Origin: Diadema setosum
Lineage: Eukaryota; Echinodermata; Echinoidea; Diadematoida; Diadematidae
Direction of reading: 5' to 3'
Assembly (NCBI RefSeq): GCF_964275005.1
Contig: NC_092702.1
Span: 2,469,001-2,533,000, forward strand
Length of the DNA stretch: 64,000 bases
In this document: positions 1 through 10,642 of the stretch, piece after piece
Numbering within the stretch: the first letter of the stretch is position 1
How the letters are laid out: every line of letters starts with the position of its first letter
Position numbers and translations under genes: made by a program
Notes under the pieces: generated by a model
Databases searched by the model: none
The model's input: only the letters and a program-made list of their open reading frames with translations
What the model was told of the DNA's origin: nothing

Positions 1-782
1 GAGTCATAGATCATATTCCTGTGTTCTTTGAGACTCCAAAGGGAGTGACAGAAATACGAAGCGCTCCCTCGCTGGTCAGGCCATGGCTTGCTCATGAAGG
101 TTGCTACATAGCCATTCCTCCTGGCAATTTCCTTCACCATTGTTTTGAATGTGTGGGCATTGTCGGCTGACCCAACTCCAAAGGCCGGCTTGTAGGTGAC
201 CTTGATTTGACCGGGAGCACGCTCGGAATCTATGCATTCCACATCTACCCCAGCCCTGGGCAGACAAGCTAGGAGTAGGTTCACAAAGGCCTCAAGTTTA
301 CATATCCTGGATGTGGCAGCATAGTTGTAGCTCTTGTCCACCACTTCCTTGGTCTTCTCCTCAACCAGATAGAATTCATACACATGGGATGAGAAGAGGG
401 AATAACCAAATTCGGCCAACCTCTCCAGCTGCTTGCGAGCAACATACCTCGGAAATTGCGGCATCAAGTTGCCGTCGATGGTGGGCTCCACCAGGATCCT
501 GGCAGTGCTCTGGCACCAGACAAGCACCTGAAAAGTCTCGAACACAGGGTATGTGATGCAATCATCATCTTCCAGGAAGCCACTGCCCTGGAATGTGTCA
601 CCCTTGGGATCGCAGACTAAGGCCCTCAGACAGAAACTGGCCCCGTCTACTGCTTTGTCGCGGAAGTGTCGAGACGCAACAAGTCTGCAATGGCTGATGC
701 CATGGATGTCCACCACCTCAAAACGAATCGCTGCGATGCTGTTCTGCACGATCAAGGCCTGCACAGTCTCAAGGCTCGACAT
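1..782 (-). CDS. LGSN: Lengsin-like protein (glutamine synthetase class I fold), 5' part, runs off left edge
   Basis: Reading the minus strand from ATG at 782-780, the frame is open to base 1 (260 codons). Residues about 15-105 look like the beta-grasp domain of class I glutamine synthetase, and the catalytic-type domain starts near residue 110 (PRYVARKQLERL). Recognisable blocks are APGQIKVTY (189-197), SADNAHTFKTMVKEIARR (205-222), and ATFMSKPW followed by HSLW (227-249). Active enzymes have a glutamate after PGQ and a GSG-x-H-x-H signature. Here the glutamate is lysine 194 and the signature reads GSASYFCHSL, so metal and catalytic residues are missing. That matches lengsin, the non-enzymatic vertebrate lens relative. 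A good splice acceptor (pyrimidine-rich, ending cttag at 816) lies just upstream, so this exon probably starts at 815 and a 5' exon exists elsewhere. The start codon is therefore likely but not certain. The protein may be structural or of unknown role. Confidence 0.85.
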   Translation of the reverse strand, partial: MSSLETVQALIVQNSIAAIRFEVVDIHGISHCRLVASRHFRDKAVDGASFCLRALVCDPKGDTFQGSGFLEDDDCITYPVFETFQVLVWCQSTARILVEPTIDGNLMPQFPRYVARKQLERLAEFGYSLFSSHVYEFYLVEEKTKEVVDKSYNYAATSRICKLEAFVNLLLACLPRAGVDVECIDSERAPGQIKVTYKPAFGVGSADNAHTFKTMVKEIARRNGYVATFMSKPWPDQRGSASYFCHSLWSLKEHRNMIYD

Positions 783-899
783 TTTTTGTGGAGTGCTGGT
801 AAACCTTGCGCAATTCTAAGATCACAAGAGAAAAAGTACAAAATTCAATAATGAACGTGAATGAGAAAAAAAAATTGACTTGCTATTACCATTCTACCT

Positions 900-1506
900 A
901 ACTGCGATCAGCAGCCCCAAACGCGTAGCGTAATGGGGCTGCGGACTGTAGCATTTCAGGATCATGACAGGGGTAGTATCACGGATAAATATCAACTTAA
1001 GATCGAAAAATTTCTTCAATTTGAAGACTTACAGGTGAAGTTGAAGTGTTGACAACAGGTAGCATGCAATGTTTGGTTCTACCAATAGTCCCTTTCTGTT
1101 CGAATTGATGACTTAATGTGACTCGGTCGAGAGGAACCTTGGAGAGCTACACTGAATTGACAGCCAGCACATGCGCACACATCACATGCGCACAAATTTC
1201 AAATCAATTGACCAGATAAGACGTCTGTGTGCGCATGCGCTGGCCATCAATTCAGTGTAGCTCTCCAAGGTTCCTCTCGACTGAGTCACATTAAGTCATC
1301 AATTCGAACAGAAAGGGACTATTGGTAGAACCAAACGTTGCATGTTACATGTTGTCAACACTTCAACTTCACCTGTAAGTCTTCAAATTGAAGAAATTTT
1401 TCGATTTCAAGTTGATATTTATCTGCGATACTACCCCTGACATGATCCTGAATGTTACAGTCCGCAGCCCCATTACGCTACGTGTTTGGAGCTGCTGGTC
1501 GCAGTT
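900..1506. repeat. 607-bp palindromic foldback element
   Basis: The left end (aactgcgatcagcag) is the reverse complement of the right end (ctgctggtcgcagtt) apart from one base. The match continues inward with few differences through almost the whole element, to about 1175 on the left and 1230 on the right, leaving only a short loop. The arms share blocks such as cattacgcta, tagtatc, cttcaacttcacctgtaag and tggtagaaccaaa. No coding frame is present. No clear target-site duplication is visible. It is probably a non-autonomous foldback or MITE, and the high arm identity suggests it is fairly young. Confidence 0.88.
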
Positions 1507-1750
1507 CATGGTGGGCTCATACACTTAGTAATAAACCTCTTGATAATGTCTGGTACATATTATTAGTTCTATTATCTTTAACTTTCCACTGCTAACAATG
1601 GAAAACAATGTAAATTCAGTAGGTTACTGAATTATTGTTCTCCACATGTGGGTAATGCAAGTTCTACCCTGGTGTCTGGCCCTGTGAGCTATGCTTGCAA
1701 AATGAGTTCAAGTTAAAGGTACGGAAAATAATGCAATACCATTTATTATA

Positions 1751-2168
1751 CAGTTGAACCTCTCGTATCCACACAAGTCGGGACCGGGGCTCATCCAGAT
1801 AAGGGATTTGGCCGGATACGGGAGACTCAATGCTTTATACACGTACATATACATACACATGTACTGATGTAGCGAATTGTAGTACCACATGTAGTAATGT
1901 GTATACTAAAACCATTCATTGTTACATTTGGGGATGTTTGGGGATGTTAAAATGTCTGAAGGTAAGCAATTTGGAAGGAAATTTGATGTAATGTATGTTA
2001 ATCATGTTCGAAGTAATATGTAATTCATGTGTGTTTGTGTAGGAGTTCTCAAGGAGTTAGGAATCCCCCTTTCCTCCCATAATTATTAAAACAAAAATCA
2101 CGGCGAGATTGTGTCCGTATAATAGAGAGATCCGGATAAAGGGAGGCCGGATAAGAGAGGTTCAACTG
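1751..2168. mobile_element. TA-flanked MITE with ~20-bp terminal inverted repeats (mariner/pogo type)
   Basis: The element begins cagttgaacctctcgtatcc and ends ggataagagaggttcaactg, an almost perfect inverted pair. It is flanked by TA on both sides (1749-1750 and 2169-2170). Inner copies of the ccggataag motif sit near both ends. TA duplication and CAGT-type termini are what Tc1/mariner/pogo-class transposases produce. There is no transposase frame, so this is a 418-bp non-autonomous derivative. Confidence 0.85.
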
Positions 2169-2346
2169 TAGTTTAAACCAAGCAAGAAGGCCTGAATGAA
2201 GAGACCGCACTCTGCCCCACATGCAAGTAATAATACCTATCACATACAGCCCTCGTTCACCACTACATTCTATTCAGTGTACCCCTGCCATAACATGTAT
2301 TTGGGACATTGTTTTGCTCCATGCTCCAGATATACACTATTGATAA

Positions 2347-2503
2347 TGATAACCTCACAGGCTCACGATCGAAGAACACTCCATTTCATACTATTGGTGA
2401 TATGCCCCAGCAATCATACCCGTTAGTATTACGCGTAATGGGTATGATTGCTGGGGCATACCAGTTGTATGAAATGGAGTGTTCTTCGATCGTGAGGTTA
2501 TCA
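2347..2503. repeat. 157-bp hairpin (inverted repeat)
   Basis: The left arm runs from tgataacctcac through gatcgaagaacactccattt to atgccccagcaatcataccc. The right arm is its near-perfect reverse complement, ending gtgaggttatca. The loop is about 20 bases around acgcgt (near 2431). One 8-base insertion (aggctcac region) interrupts the left arm. No coding content is seen. It may be a small MITE or the core of one. Confidence 0.8.
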
Positions 2504-2789
2504 TATCTTACGAGTTCATCACATCAGTCAGTCAGCTCAATTCAACCTCATGGTTATTCCCCGACATCAAATGCAGCATGAGGGACTGAGTATCTGCCAG
2601 CACTATCCTCATTTCACAATCAATGCACGTATGCGTATCACTGCGGTTACACGAGCAATTCTCTAGTTTTACTGCTAAATCAAGCCACACTTTATTTACA
2701 CGTAGCACAATTTATGATTCATAGATTCCGGAATCAATGTAGAAAAATAAAATAAAATCTGATCATACCTTATTTCGGTACATTTCTGG

Positions 2790-3370
2790 TCAGAGCAAGC
2801 TAGTCGGTGATCGAAGCTACTCCTGCTGGCGCGATGGCGCTACTCTCTCTCTCTCCGTACCGTCCGTCCGTGCGTGCGTAGCGACACCGGCACCAACCCG
2901 TACCGCGGCCGCATCCGGCATAAAAATTTCTCCAAGGCCCCCCGAACATGTACGATAAGCGGTACCTGGGCCAGACCGCGCTGATGCCATTACGATCTCC
3001 AGCCCCTTCACCTAACTGGGTGTAGTCTAGCTTCTGGACTCTTTTTACTCGTAGGGGTGATTCAGTGTACGCGCGACAAGCCGTATGAGGGCGTGACACC
3101 AGAGGATTGCGATACGCCGAGAACTGCGATACCCGAGAAACACCTCGTTGGGCGCGCAGTCTCCCTATTATCGCAATCAGAAAATTTGCGCCCTCTCTTG
3201 GTTTATCGCACCATGGACCATGATCGCACCAAGGAAAAGGGGACGGAGCCCAGACTAAACTGGGTGGGACTTGTCGACCCAAAATGGGCGTGGTCCGTCA
3301 GAGAAAACTCACGCGTGTCAACTGCAACCCGTATGGTACTAGTACTTTCCAAGGAGTACTTCGCCTTGTA
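2790..3370. promoter_or_regulatory. CpG-rich block, possible promoter or unrecognised exon
   Basis: This stretch stands out from its AT-rich surroundings by GC content and many CpG dinucleotides (for example ccgtccgtccgtgcgtgcgtagcg at about 2855-2885 and taccgcggccgcatccgg). A minus-strand frame stays open for about 160 codons and a plus-strand frame for about 104. Neither resembles a protein I know, and open frames are expected in CpG-rich DNA. A promoter or first exon of the downstream minus-strand lengsin-like gene is the most economical reading, but I see no direct evidence. Confidence 0.3.
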
Positions 3371-6015
3371 AATTTATCAGTTTTTTCCGATAATCCGATA
3401 ATATCCGATTAGTAAATTAATTTTCTGCTCTTTTCTTTCTCATTTTTTTTTTCTGCTAAGTCTCTTTTTTATGTTCTGTGATTTTGTTGTTTTAATCACA
3501 CAAATCATTTGTAATTATTGTAAATACCTTGTAGTGTGATTCTTTATATGATTGTATGAATGTTCTAATAAAAAAACAAACAAACACATGAATTATACCT
3601 CAGAAGTTTATTTTATATGTGATGATAATTCATTTTTGCCTTTTGTATCGTGCCACTGTATATGAGATTTGAATAAAGAAATATAAATCGGTGATATGTA
3701 TTGGCATCATTCTTGTTTTAAATGTAGGGGCGTACCTGATTAACCAATCAATCTCGATCACTCTCTCTAAATCCACAGCCCGCTACACAGGTACCCACAC
3801 TGCCTTTTCAAGACATTTTCTTGTTTTTACTACTATCAAGGCGAATAACATGATTCATACTTCAGAATCGACGTAGGAAAATAAATGGGACCGTGTAGGC
3901 CTATATACTTGTATTGACGAACAGAACAAAGAAACAATTATTAATACAGCTTTTACACTTCAAATGCAGTGTCAACCAAACACTATGGTGCAGATAAACT
4001 TGTTGTTGTTCTTGTTGTTGTTGTTGTTGTGGCAGGTGCAGCGTTGCTGTTAGCAAATTATGGGGCAAATTATCATAAATAACTATCATAAAGTGATAAA
4101 AGTCACCTGGATCCAGTCGGTTCTTGATATAAGTCGTAAAATTCTGCATAAAATGCGTTACACTTACACCTACAGTATAAGGCAAGGTTTTAATTGAGAT
4201 TCTCCGAATTTCATGATTGTGTTGGAAAATAAAAAAGACCGGAGGGACATCTTGTGCAGTGATGACTTGTCAGATAATTTTTGTTTGTCACGACAAAAGC
4301 AAAGGGCCAATCTGCTCCCTCCCCCTTCTAAGCAAATTCAAGCAGACTTACTGATTTGTAATCTTTATTTGAGTGCCCGTATGTCTTATGGTATAGTACA
4401 TGTAGGTCCCTATAGGTTTGTTCCCTCAATCTGACAAAATGAAATGTAGCAAAATCCTATCAGAACTTGTCATGTTTTCGAAAATATTTGAGTCATGCTT
4501 CTGCTGATTACAATGTTAAAAAAAAAACAGCAAAGACTGTGCACGAGTCTGAAGGTCACAACCAAAGAGATGATCACAACTTTTTGTGTTCATTAAAAAT
4601 TGTTTCAACAGTTTATGTACGAAAAAGTACTAGTAAACACCCATGGCATATTTATTAATAAACTGTGAAAATTAAGCGGTTGATTTCGGTTCCGGGTATA
4701 TATTATGCCATATGAACAGAAGCAATAAACCATATAACTAGTTCGGCATAGTTCAGTTCAGTTTGATTTTATTTCTGCACTTTCCATTGCATGTAGGCCT
4801 TACACTATACCTGACCGAAAACAATACAACTGTAATGTTATATAGTACATGTATAATGAACGCGTCCACTATACGGTATATACTTTGAAGTATTTGAACG
4901 AATACAATGAAATCAAAGAGCCAATCACTTATTTCCTCGTTTAGAGAGGAGAGAAAATACGTAATAGAATTGTACCGCCTGTATGATCGCGAAAGTGGTG
5001 TTAAGAGTTTACATAATTGCAATGTGAATCAAACTAAATGAAGGCAGGCGCGAAACACCTAATTTTTACAGCTGTTATAATGGTCAACGTCTCAGACTAA
5101 TAAGAACAAAAATTATTATGATAGTGGCCATTAGCGCACAGGTCCACCTTCGGTGCTTCCATAGTGCTTCAAGAAAAATACATGTAGGCCGTAAGTATGA
5201 AACAGGGAAGAAAATACCAAACAATTTAATATAGGCAAACACATACCTGAAAAGGAACACATTTTACCTAACATTGTGAATTGCAGTTATGTTATCCTCA
5301 ATATGAGAGGAATACAATATGTTTTCAGTTTGGATTTCAATGTTTCTGTTGATGATTATTTAGAAAGCACGACCCCCCCCCCCCCCCCCCATCTATGTTT
5401 CATTCTGGGTGTTTCAAGTAACAGCACGCGCATCTGGTAACGAATGTAGACTTCGTGTCGGGTTGTATTTAGAGTCACGCAGGTATGCAGGAGAAAGAGA
5501 GTGAACCGAATATGAACCAATAACAGAATCTAAAAAAAACCCAAAACATTTCTTTTTTTCGATTGGCAGCCAATGAAAGAACGGAGAATTGGTGACATGG
5601 ACTCAGACTCTTTAATGGAAGTTAGCTAACAGGCGGCAGAATTTCATCATTCATTAATCCAGTCATTCATTTCTTTATTCACTCATCCTACATAAATCAA
5701 TCTATTCGTTTCATAGCCTCCGGCACCAGCTGGTCAGCTTGTACTCGGAGATGGTAACTTCCTGCCGTATATTTCATCTACAACATCTACGATAATCGGG
5801 GCAAATCAGGGCCGTGTATTTTTACAAAGACGCATATACAGTACGTTTGATTTTGTGGAGTTGTATAATGCGATCTCTTCAATCTTGTGATCTAATGTAA
5901 TTCTTACACGAGGCCAGAAATTGAATAATTTGTGAAATACAACATCGCAATATTCACTCTATAAAAAAAATAACAAAAGATACCCGTATTAAAGGGAGAG
6001 GGAGAAAGAGTATAA

Positions 6016-6018
<3 letters not shown>

Positions 6019-6062
<44 letters not shown>
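6019..6062. repeat. (TA)n microsatellite
   Basis: About 22 TA units, followed after a short gap by a poly-T run. Simple repeat lying downstream of the methyltransferase gene. Confidence 0.95.
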
Positions 6063-6066
<4 letters not shown>

Positions 6067-6422
6067 CATTTTAATTTTTTTTTTTTTTTTTTTTACTGAT
6101 AGCATAATGTAGGGATTTGAAGTTTTCTTTGTCAGCTACGTAATCAGAGCAAGATATTGATATGCAAATTTCGGAATGACAAAGTCGGAAACGTTGATAA
6201 TGGTTACCTAACTGTTGGCTGTTGTACTTGGCTCATAGTTTAATTGACATAAATCATACATTCATCTTTCCAGAAATATGAATAATTAGATGCGAAATAC
6301 AGTAAATGTATGCTATAGACAAGATTCATTGAGTCATAGAAAAGGCATACCACAATGCTCTATACATAATTACCTATGTGAACAGGACGAATAATCAGCT
6401 ATTACAGACTTGCTCAACAAGC

Positions 6423-6838
6423 CTATGGCTTCTGTACGAATATAGAAACGAAGTCCCGTATGAAGGCAATACAGTTCTCGTGTTCAGTGCACTCTTCTGA
6501 TGCAGCATCACTGTCCACCTTTTCTGGACTTTGAGGTGAAGGACATATACTCCGGAGAAAGGAAAATATGTCTTCCTGCAGCTGCGCAGGCGCTGTGTCC
6601 CGGAAGTGAATTGTGTGCGTGATGAAATCCAGTATTTTGTTGCCAGTATCCGAGGATGGGTCAAGGCAAGCAGACATGTCTGGTCGCCACTCGCGCGTGA
6701 AGCAGGAGAAGGGGATGTCCAACTTATTCAAAACTTCGATGACGTCACTGGACTTCCAATTATTGAGTTTCGGACCATTGGTTTGTTCGCTTCCGATGAA
6801 AGGAAATCGGTTCCACAAACGACGGAGTGTGTGGTCAT
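6423..6838 (-). CDS. Methyltransferase-like gene, exon 3 (C terminus and stop)
   Basis: Acceptor ccgcgacag|ATGACC opens a 416-nt exon ending in TAG. It encodes residues 191-328, including the family-specific C-terminal region (TLRRLWNRFPF, ILDFITHTIHF, FIRDFVSIF). An acidic, low-complexity insert (SPQSPEKVDSDAASEECTEHE) near residues 295-315 makes it longer than vertebrate HNMT. Confidence 0.82.
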
Positions 6839-9800
6839 CTGTCGCGGTAAAGTATATAAAAGTAAAAAAGAAAAAAGGAAGAAAAGAAGACAAATATCAC
6901 TTAAGTGAAACTTTAAATGAAATTTCGTTCAGAACCCTACAAATTCTGACATTTTAATTGCAGTGATCAAGGTGGAGGGAGGTAAAATTGGAAAAGGAAA
7001 ATCCCCTCCCGCTGAAAAAAACAAAACAAAAACAAAAACAAAAACAAGAGAGAGGAAGACGGAGAGGTAACGCAACTGAACACTGAAATGAGGCAGAGAA
7101 AGCGTGTATGCGGCATACCTGGTAATGACTATTGTTTTGGTTTTGTCCAAAGCCGACTGGTTCATTAAAGTATTGTAATGATATTGTCCCCATTTCGGTT
7201 ACAGCTCGTTATTCCGAAGGTTCGTTATTCCGAAGGCTCTTCAGTCCGAAGATTCCTTATTCCGAAGGTTCGTTTTTCCGAATTTCATTTTCGGATGAAC
7301 AAATCTTCGGAATAACGAACCTTCAGAATAACGCCACAAATGTTCGGATTAACGAACCCTTTTTCATTTTCGGATTAAAGAACCTCTAGGTATAGGGAAT
7401 TTGCGTGTTTCGGATTAACGAACCTTCGGAATAACGAACCTTCGGAATATCGAACCTTCGGAATAACGAGCAGCAACCCCCCCCCCCCATTTCTCCGGCT
7501 TTGAATTGAGCAACTATGGAAAATAAAACACCGTCAGACACTCCGTATAACCAATATAGAGGGCTTCAAGAAATCCGCAACCCTTGTCTACGAAGATAAT
7601 GATGAGTAGAGGTCTCTCTAATATGAATCAAAGTCTAATGAGATCAATGACAGTGTATTTGTGTTTTTTTTTTTTTTGGGGGGGGGGCGGTAGCAATGAG
7701 ACAACTTAATAACAAATATGTACTTTTTCACAAAGTACGAGATGTCAGAATTGTTCGGCGTTGTTCTTATTGTCTTGTAACATTTCACAAAGTAATCGCA
7801 GTAAGCAGCTTGCGGTGGCACAATGCTTTTGTGACATCATTTTACAAACAGTGTACTATTTGGAAAATGTCATGTTCTGCGACACTGGTCTTAGATCTGG
7901 ATAGACAAAGATGTTCACGTGACCAGACGGCATTGGAGTTTCTAAATATAAGGTATTATATCTTTGATTTAATCGTACTGTTTTCCATTGGGAGCAGTGA
8001 TTTAAAAATGTTCGAGTTATCACATTTTACGCAGATGTGTAGGTCAATGGCATCACGAAACATCCTACCATATAAAAATTTCGCAATAAAGCCTATAACA
8101 TACTGAGTACAAGGAGATATGACTATTTTCTCTATAAACCATAACCATGATAACTGTAGACGGTTTATTATAGAACCAATTTTATTCTAACTGTTGTTCA
8201 CATTTTGTATATTATATATTAACAATGCTTAACATTGATTAAACTGATTAACATTTTTACATTGGTTGTTTCTATCCATGACTCACATTTTAGAACTATT
8301 ATAAAGCACAAAAGCAGGGTTTTTGTTTCATCTGCAAATGGTAAATAATGCCTTAAAATATTCTCTACTGGTTGAAAGGACTTCACGTGATTTATGTATT
8401 TTCAATCACACTTTGGATAAAAAGTTTATCATCTAGTGATAGGATGACAGAGCTTTACTTCATGTATTGTCAACTATTTGAGAATGTTAGCCTGTTTGAC
8501 ACTCCATCGTATACCATATAATTACTATATGGAAAATGACGCCACCGTTTAAGACATTTTCAGAACAGTGCACTATTTTGTGAAATGATGTAACAAAGCG
8601 ATTTTGTTGACATCTCAAAGCAATTCTGACATCGCGCGCTGCGTGGTATTGTGACATCACACATAAATTCTGACATCGCGCGCTTCTCAGCACAGTCAAT
8701 CATTCTGTGAAATGTAACAAAGCAATTGTGACACCATAAAACAATTCTGACATCGCGCGCTGCTAAGTGTAATACACCAATTGTGACATCACACAGAAAT
8801 TCTGGCAACGCGCGCTGCTCCGTACAGTAACCACTGAACTAAAAGTTCGGTGACAGTAACTCTGTAAAATGTAACAAAGCAATTTTGACATCGCGCGCTG
8901 CTTCGTACGGTCCCTGTGGGATATCTTTTTACAACATCGCATCCACCCCACGAATTCGCGTCTCATATTTTCCCTTCTTGTTTTTAAAAATCTTTTATCT
9001 CGAATATGATAATTAAAAACAATAGAATGAAAAGCATGAAATTGACTCCACGATTATACTATTGGAGACACCGAGGGAAAATATTGTATACTAACTGTAG
9101 CATGAAATATATCAAAGCGTCATCATGACCGTGCAATTTACCCTAGTGGGATTTTGAACAGTTGTGGTCCCGAGCGCGTTAAAGGTATAATACCAATGGG
9201 AGTAGCGATTTTAAAAAATGTCCGAGTTCTCACATTTGATGAATATGTGTGGGTCAGTTGTAACACAAAACATCCTACCATATATATCTTTTTTTTTTTT
9301 TGCCACAAAGCATAAAATATAATGAGATAACCCTATTTTCCTCAAACAAACCACAACTTTAAACCGTTAAATCTAGAAACAATTTTATCATAACTATTGT
9401 TCACATTTTGCATATTTAAATCTAATGATACTCAACATTGAATTTACTGATTAACATTTTTACATTGGTTGTTACTATCCCTGACTCACATTTAAAAAAT
9501 ATTTGGAAGTACTAAAACAGGGTTTTTGTTTATCTGCAAATTTTAAAAAATGGCTTTAATGTTATCGTACCTGGCATAACGGATATAAGCATGATGCCCC
9601 CCTCTTCGAGGGCCCAATACAACTCTGAAATGGCGCGCTCTAATTCGTCCATGTAGTAGAGGGAGTGGATGGCATGTATGAAATGGAACCGCTTCTTCGA
9701 TTGCCCGCCAGTTTCCGACGCCCCCAGCTCCGCGAGGAAGTCCTGCACGAGAGCGTTGACGAAGGAGCAGCGGACCCCTGAGAGAGAAGACCTTTTCTGC

Positions 9801-10642
9801 TGAACCAGGTCGTTATATCTGGACGTCATCTCAGACGAAGGGTCAACGACGGTATTCAAAATGACTGGAAACGACAGGGCCAACCGCTGCAGTAGACAAC
9901 AGTCTACCTCACCTGTAAAGATTGTCAATGACAACCGACACAGCATCATTAAAGCTACATTTATTTATTTATTTTAATTTTCTTATTTTTTGGTAAGAGA
10001 GAGAAAGGGGAGGGGGTGACGAGTGGCGTCATTTTTTTTTTCCTGCTGAGATTCCCTGACTTTTCGAGTTTTGTATTCCAATGCTGCGACCATCAGAAGA
10101 GTTGTCTTCATTCTAGCCAACGTTGTCCTGCAGTCATTCAATGCAAAATAATCAAGATCATAATCATAATGTATATACAATAATACAATAATACAATAAT
10201 GGCGTTTACAAAAATCATTATGGATTATGCCTGAAACGATTAAGAATAGGCCTATATACGGCTTCTATGCTGCCATTGATGTATCTTGGGCTTCACTTTG
10301 TCTCACAACAATTTGATATCAAATGACATTATCAGATTATGATCTGGTTGCAGAAGTATAAGTTTATAAATTTTTACGTCGTGATGAACCTAGATCCCAT
10401 CGTTTGGTCTCACCGGCTCCGCTGCCGACTCCTAGAACTTTCAGCTCCTCAACATCCGGGAACGCCTGGTGTAGCAGATCAATCCCTTTCTTGGTGAAGA
10501 CACCGTCAGCCCAAGAGTTGTACATGTCCATCTTGGCACCCCAAGAGCCGCAGAAGGCTCCGTAGGCCACCGGGTAGTATTCATGGGTGACTCGAAGGGG
10601 TTCCATTTCGGGCGTTCGGCTAGCTTCGGGACTTGTCGACAT
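6423..10642 (-). CDS. Histamine N-methyltransferase-like SAM-dependent methyltransferase (3 exons, complete)
   Basis: The coding exons are 10642-10414, 9912-9571 and 6838-6423 (stop TAG), joined by GT/AG introns that are both phase 1. Together they give 328 aa, against about 292 for human HNMT. The Rossmann motif I, VLGVGSGAGE (69-78), spans the first junction. The acidic end of strand 2 is TVVDPSSE (97-104). FIHAIHSLYYMDE (154-166) matches the human FIHMIQMLYY block, except that the histamine-contacting Gln is His here. The C-terminal part has the family patterns WDFLTET-like ILDFITHTIHFRDTAPAQLQED and the final FIRDFVSIFVQ. The family transfers methyl from S-adenosylmethionine to a small amine, in the cytosol. 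The substrate here cannot be named, because the binding residues differ. I chose ATG 10642; an in-frame extension upstream begins only with TTG. The gene is divergent from the kinase gene downstream. Confidence 0.85.
7204..7471. repeat. Foldback built from TTCGGAATAACGAAC units
   Basis: The left half carries repeats of the form cgttattccgaaggtt, and the right half carries the reverse complement, aaccttcggaataacg. The element starts gctcgttattccg and ends cggaataacgagc. Several tandem copies of the ~15-bp unit occur in each arm. A poly-C run follows. It lies in intron 2 of the methyltransferase gene. A degenerate relative lies at 13300-13395. Confidence 0.85.
7604..7976. repeat. Repeat-derived stretch with inverted copies of the 8.5-8.9 kb satellite
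   Basis: After a T/G-rich run (7667-7688) the sequence contains cgagatgtcagaattgttcgg, gtaacatttcacaaagtaat and ttttgtgacatcattttacaaacagtgtacta. These are reverse-complement relatives of the units at 8555-8900 (ttctgacatcgcgcgc, tgtgaaatgtaac). Frames seen here look repeat-derived. Confidence 0.55.
7976..8355 (+). repeat. Dispersed ~380-bp repeat, copy 1
   Basis: Shares long blocks with 9185-9545: aaacatcctaccatat, tgttcacattttg, attaacatttttacattggttgtt and cagggtttttgttt. It also matches the reverse complement of 60855-61172. In all copies a start block (attgggagcagtgattt in the best-preserved copy) comes first and an end block (tcatctgcaaa) last. It is non-coding. The type is unknown; I see neither clear inverted ends nor a poly-A tail. 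Confidence 0.8.
8555..8900. repeat. Irregular tandem array of a gacatcgcgcgctgc motif
   Basis: The block (a)attctgacatcgcgcgctgc, or a close variant, occurs five times (near 8628, 8671, 8748, 8806 and 8887). The copies are separated by variants of tctgtgaaatgtaacaaagcaattgtgacatcacac. Spacing is irregular (about 43-81 bp). CpG-rich cores in an AT-rich intron make it conspicuous. It lies between the two direct repeats at 7976-8355 and 9185-9545. Confidence 0.75.
9185..9545 (+). repeat. Dispersed ~380-bp repeat, copy 2
   Basis: Direct-orientation relative of 7976-8355 (shared blocks listed there), diverged by many substitutions and an internal poly-T. It ends just before methyltransferase exon 2. 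Together with copy 1 it brackets the CpG-rich array at 8555-8900. Confidence 0.8.
9571..9912 (-). CDS. Methyltransferase-like gene, exon 2
   Basis: Acceptor ctttacag|GTGAG and donor CCAG|gtacga bound 342 nt. It encodes residues 77-191: the rest of the SAM-binding fold (EVDCC..., VVDPSSE, FIHAIHSLYY, GGIMLISVMP). The reading frame is continuous with both neighbours. Confidence 0.85.
10414..10642 (-). CDS. Methyltransferase-like gene, exon 1
   Basis: Starts at ATG (MSTSPEASRT...) and ends in codon 77 at donor G|gtgaga. It encodes the N-terminal helices and most of SAM motif I (VLGVGSGAG). Moderate start context; no other in-frame ATG lies before an upstream TTG-only extension. Confidence 0.82.

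Larger units (their letters stand above)
816..6422. other. Intergenic region between lengsin-like and methyltransferase genes
   Basis: I find no convincing exon in this stretch. It holds a palindromic foldback (900-1506), a TA-flanked MITE (1751-2168), a hairpin (2347-2503), a CpG-rich block (about 2790-3370), a short TTG run near 4004-4030, a poly-C run near 5375, a TA microsatellite near 6019-6062 and a poly-T run near 6077. The remaining DNA is AT-rich without recognisable content. Both flanking genes are on the minus strand, so this space should contain the 5' end of the lengsin-like gene and the 3' UTR of the methyltransferase. I cannot place either precisely. Confidence 0.6.

Noticed and set aside
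2800-3282. 160-codon minus-strand frame in the CpG-rich block
   Set aside because: Long frames are expected in GC-rich DNA. No domain or conserved pattern is recognisable and an overlapping plus-strand frame is also open.
5370-5392. Poly-C and poly-G runs across the window (for example 5375, 16037, 31704, 37549, 51157, 59411, 61651) as possible regulatory structures
   Set aside because: They are simple homopolymers, common in this genome, with no positional relation to exons.
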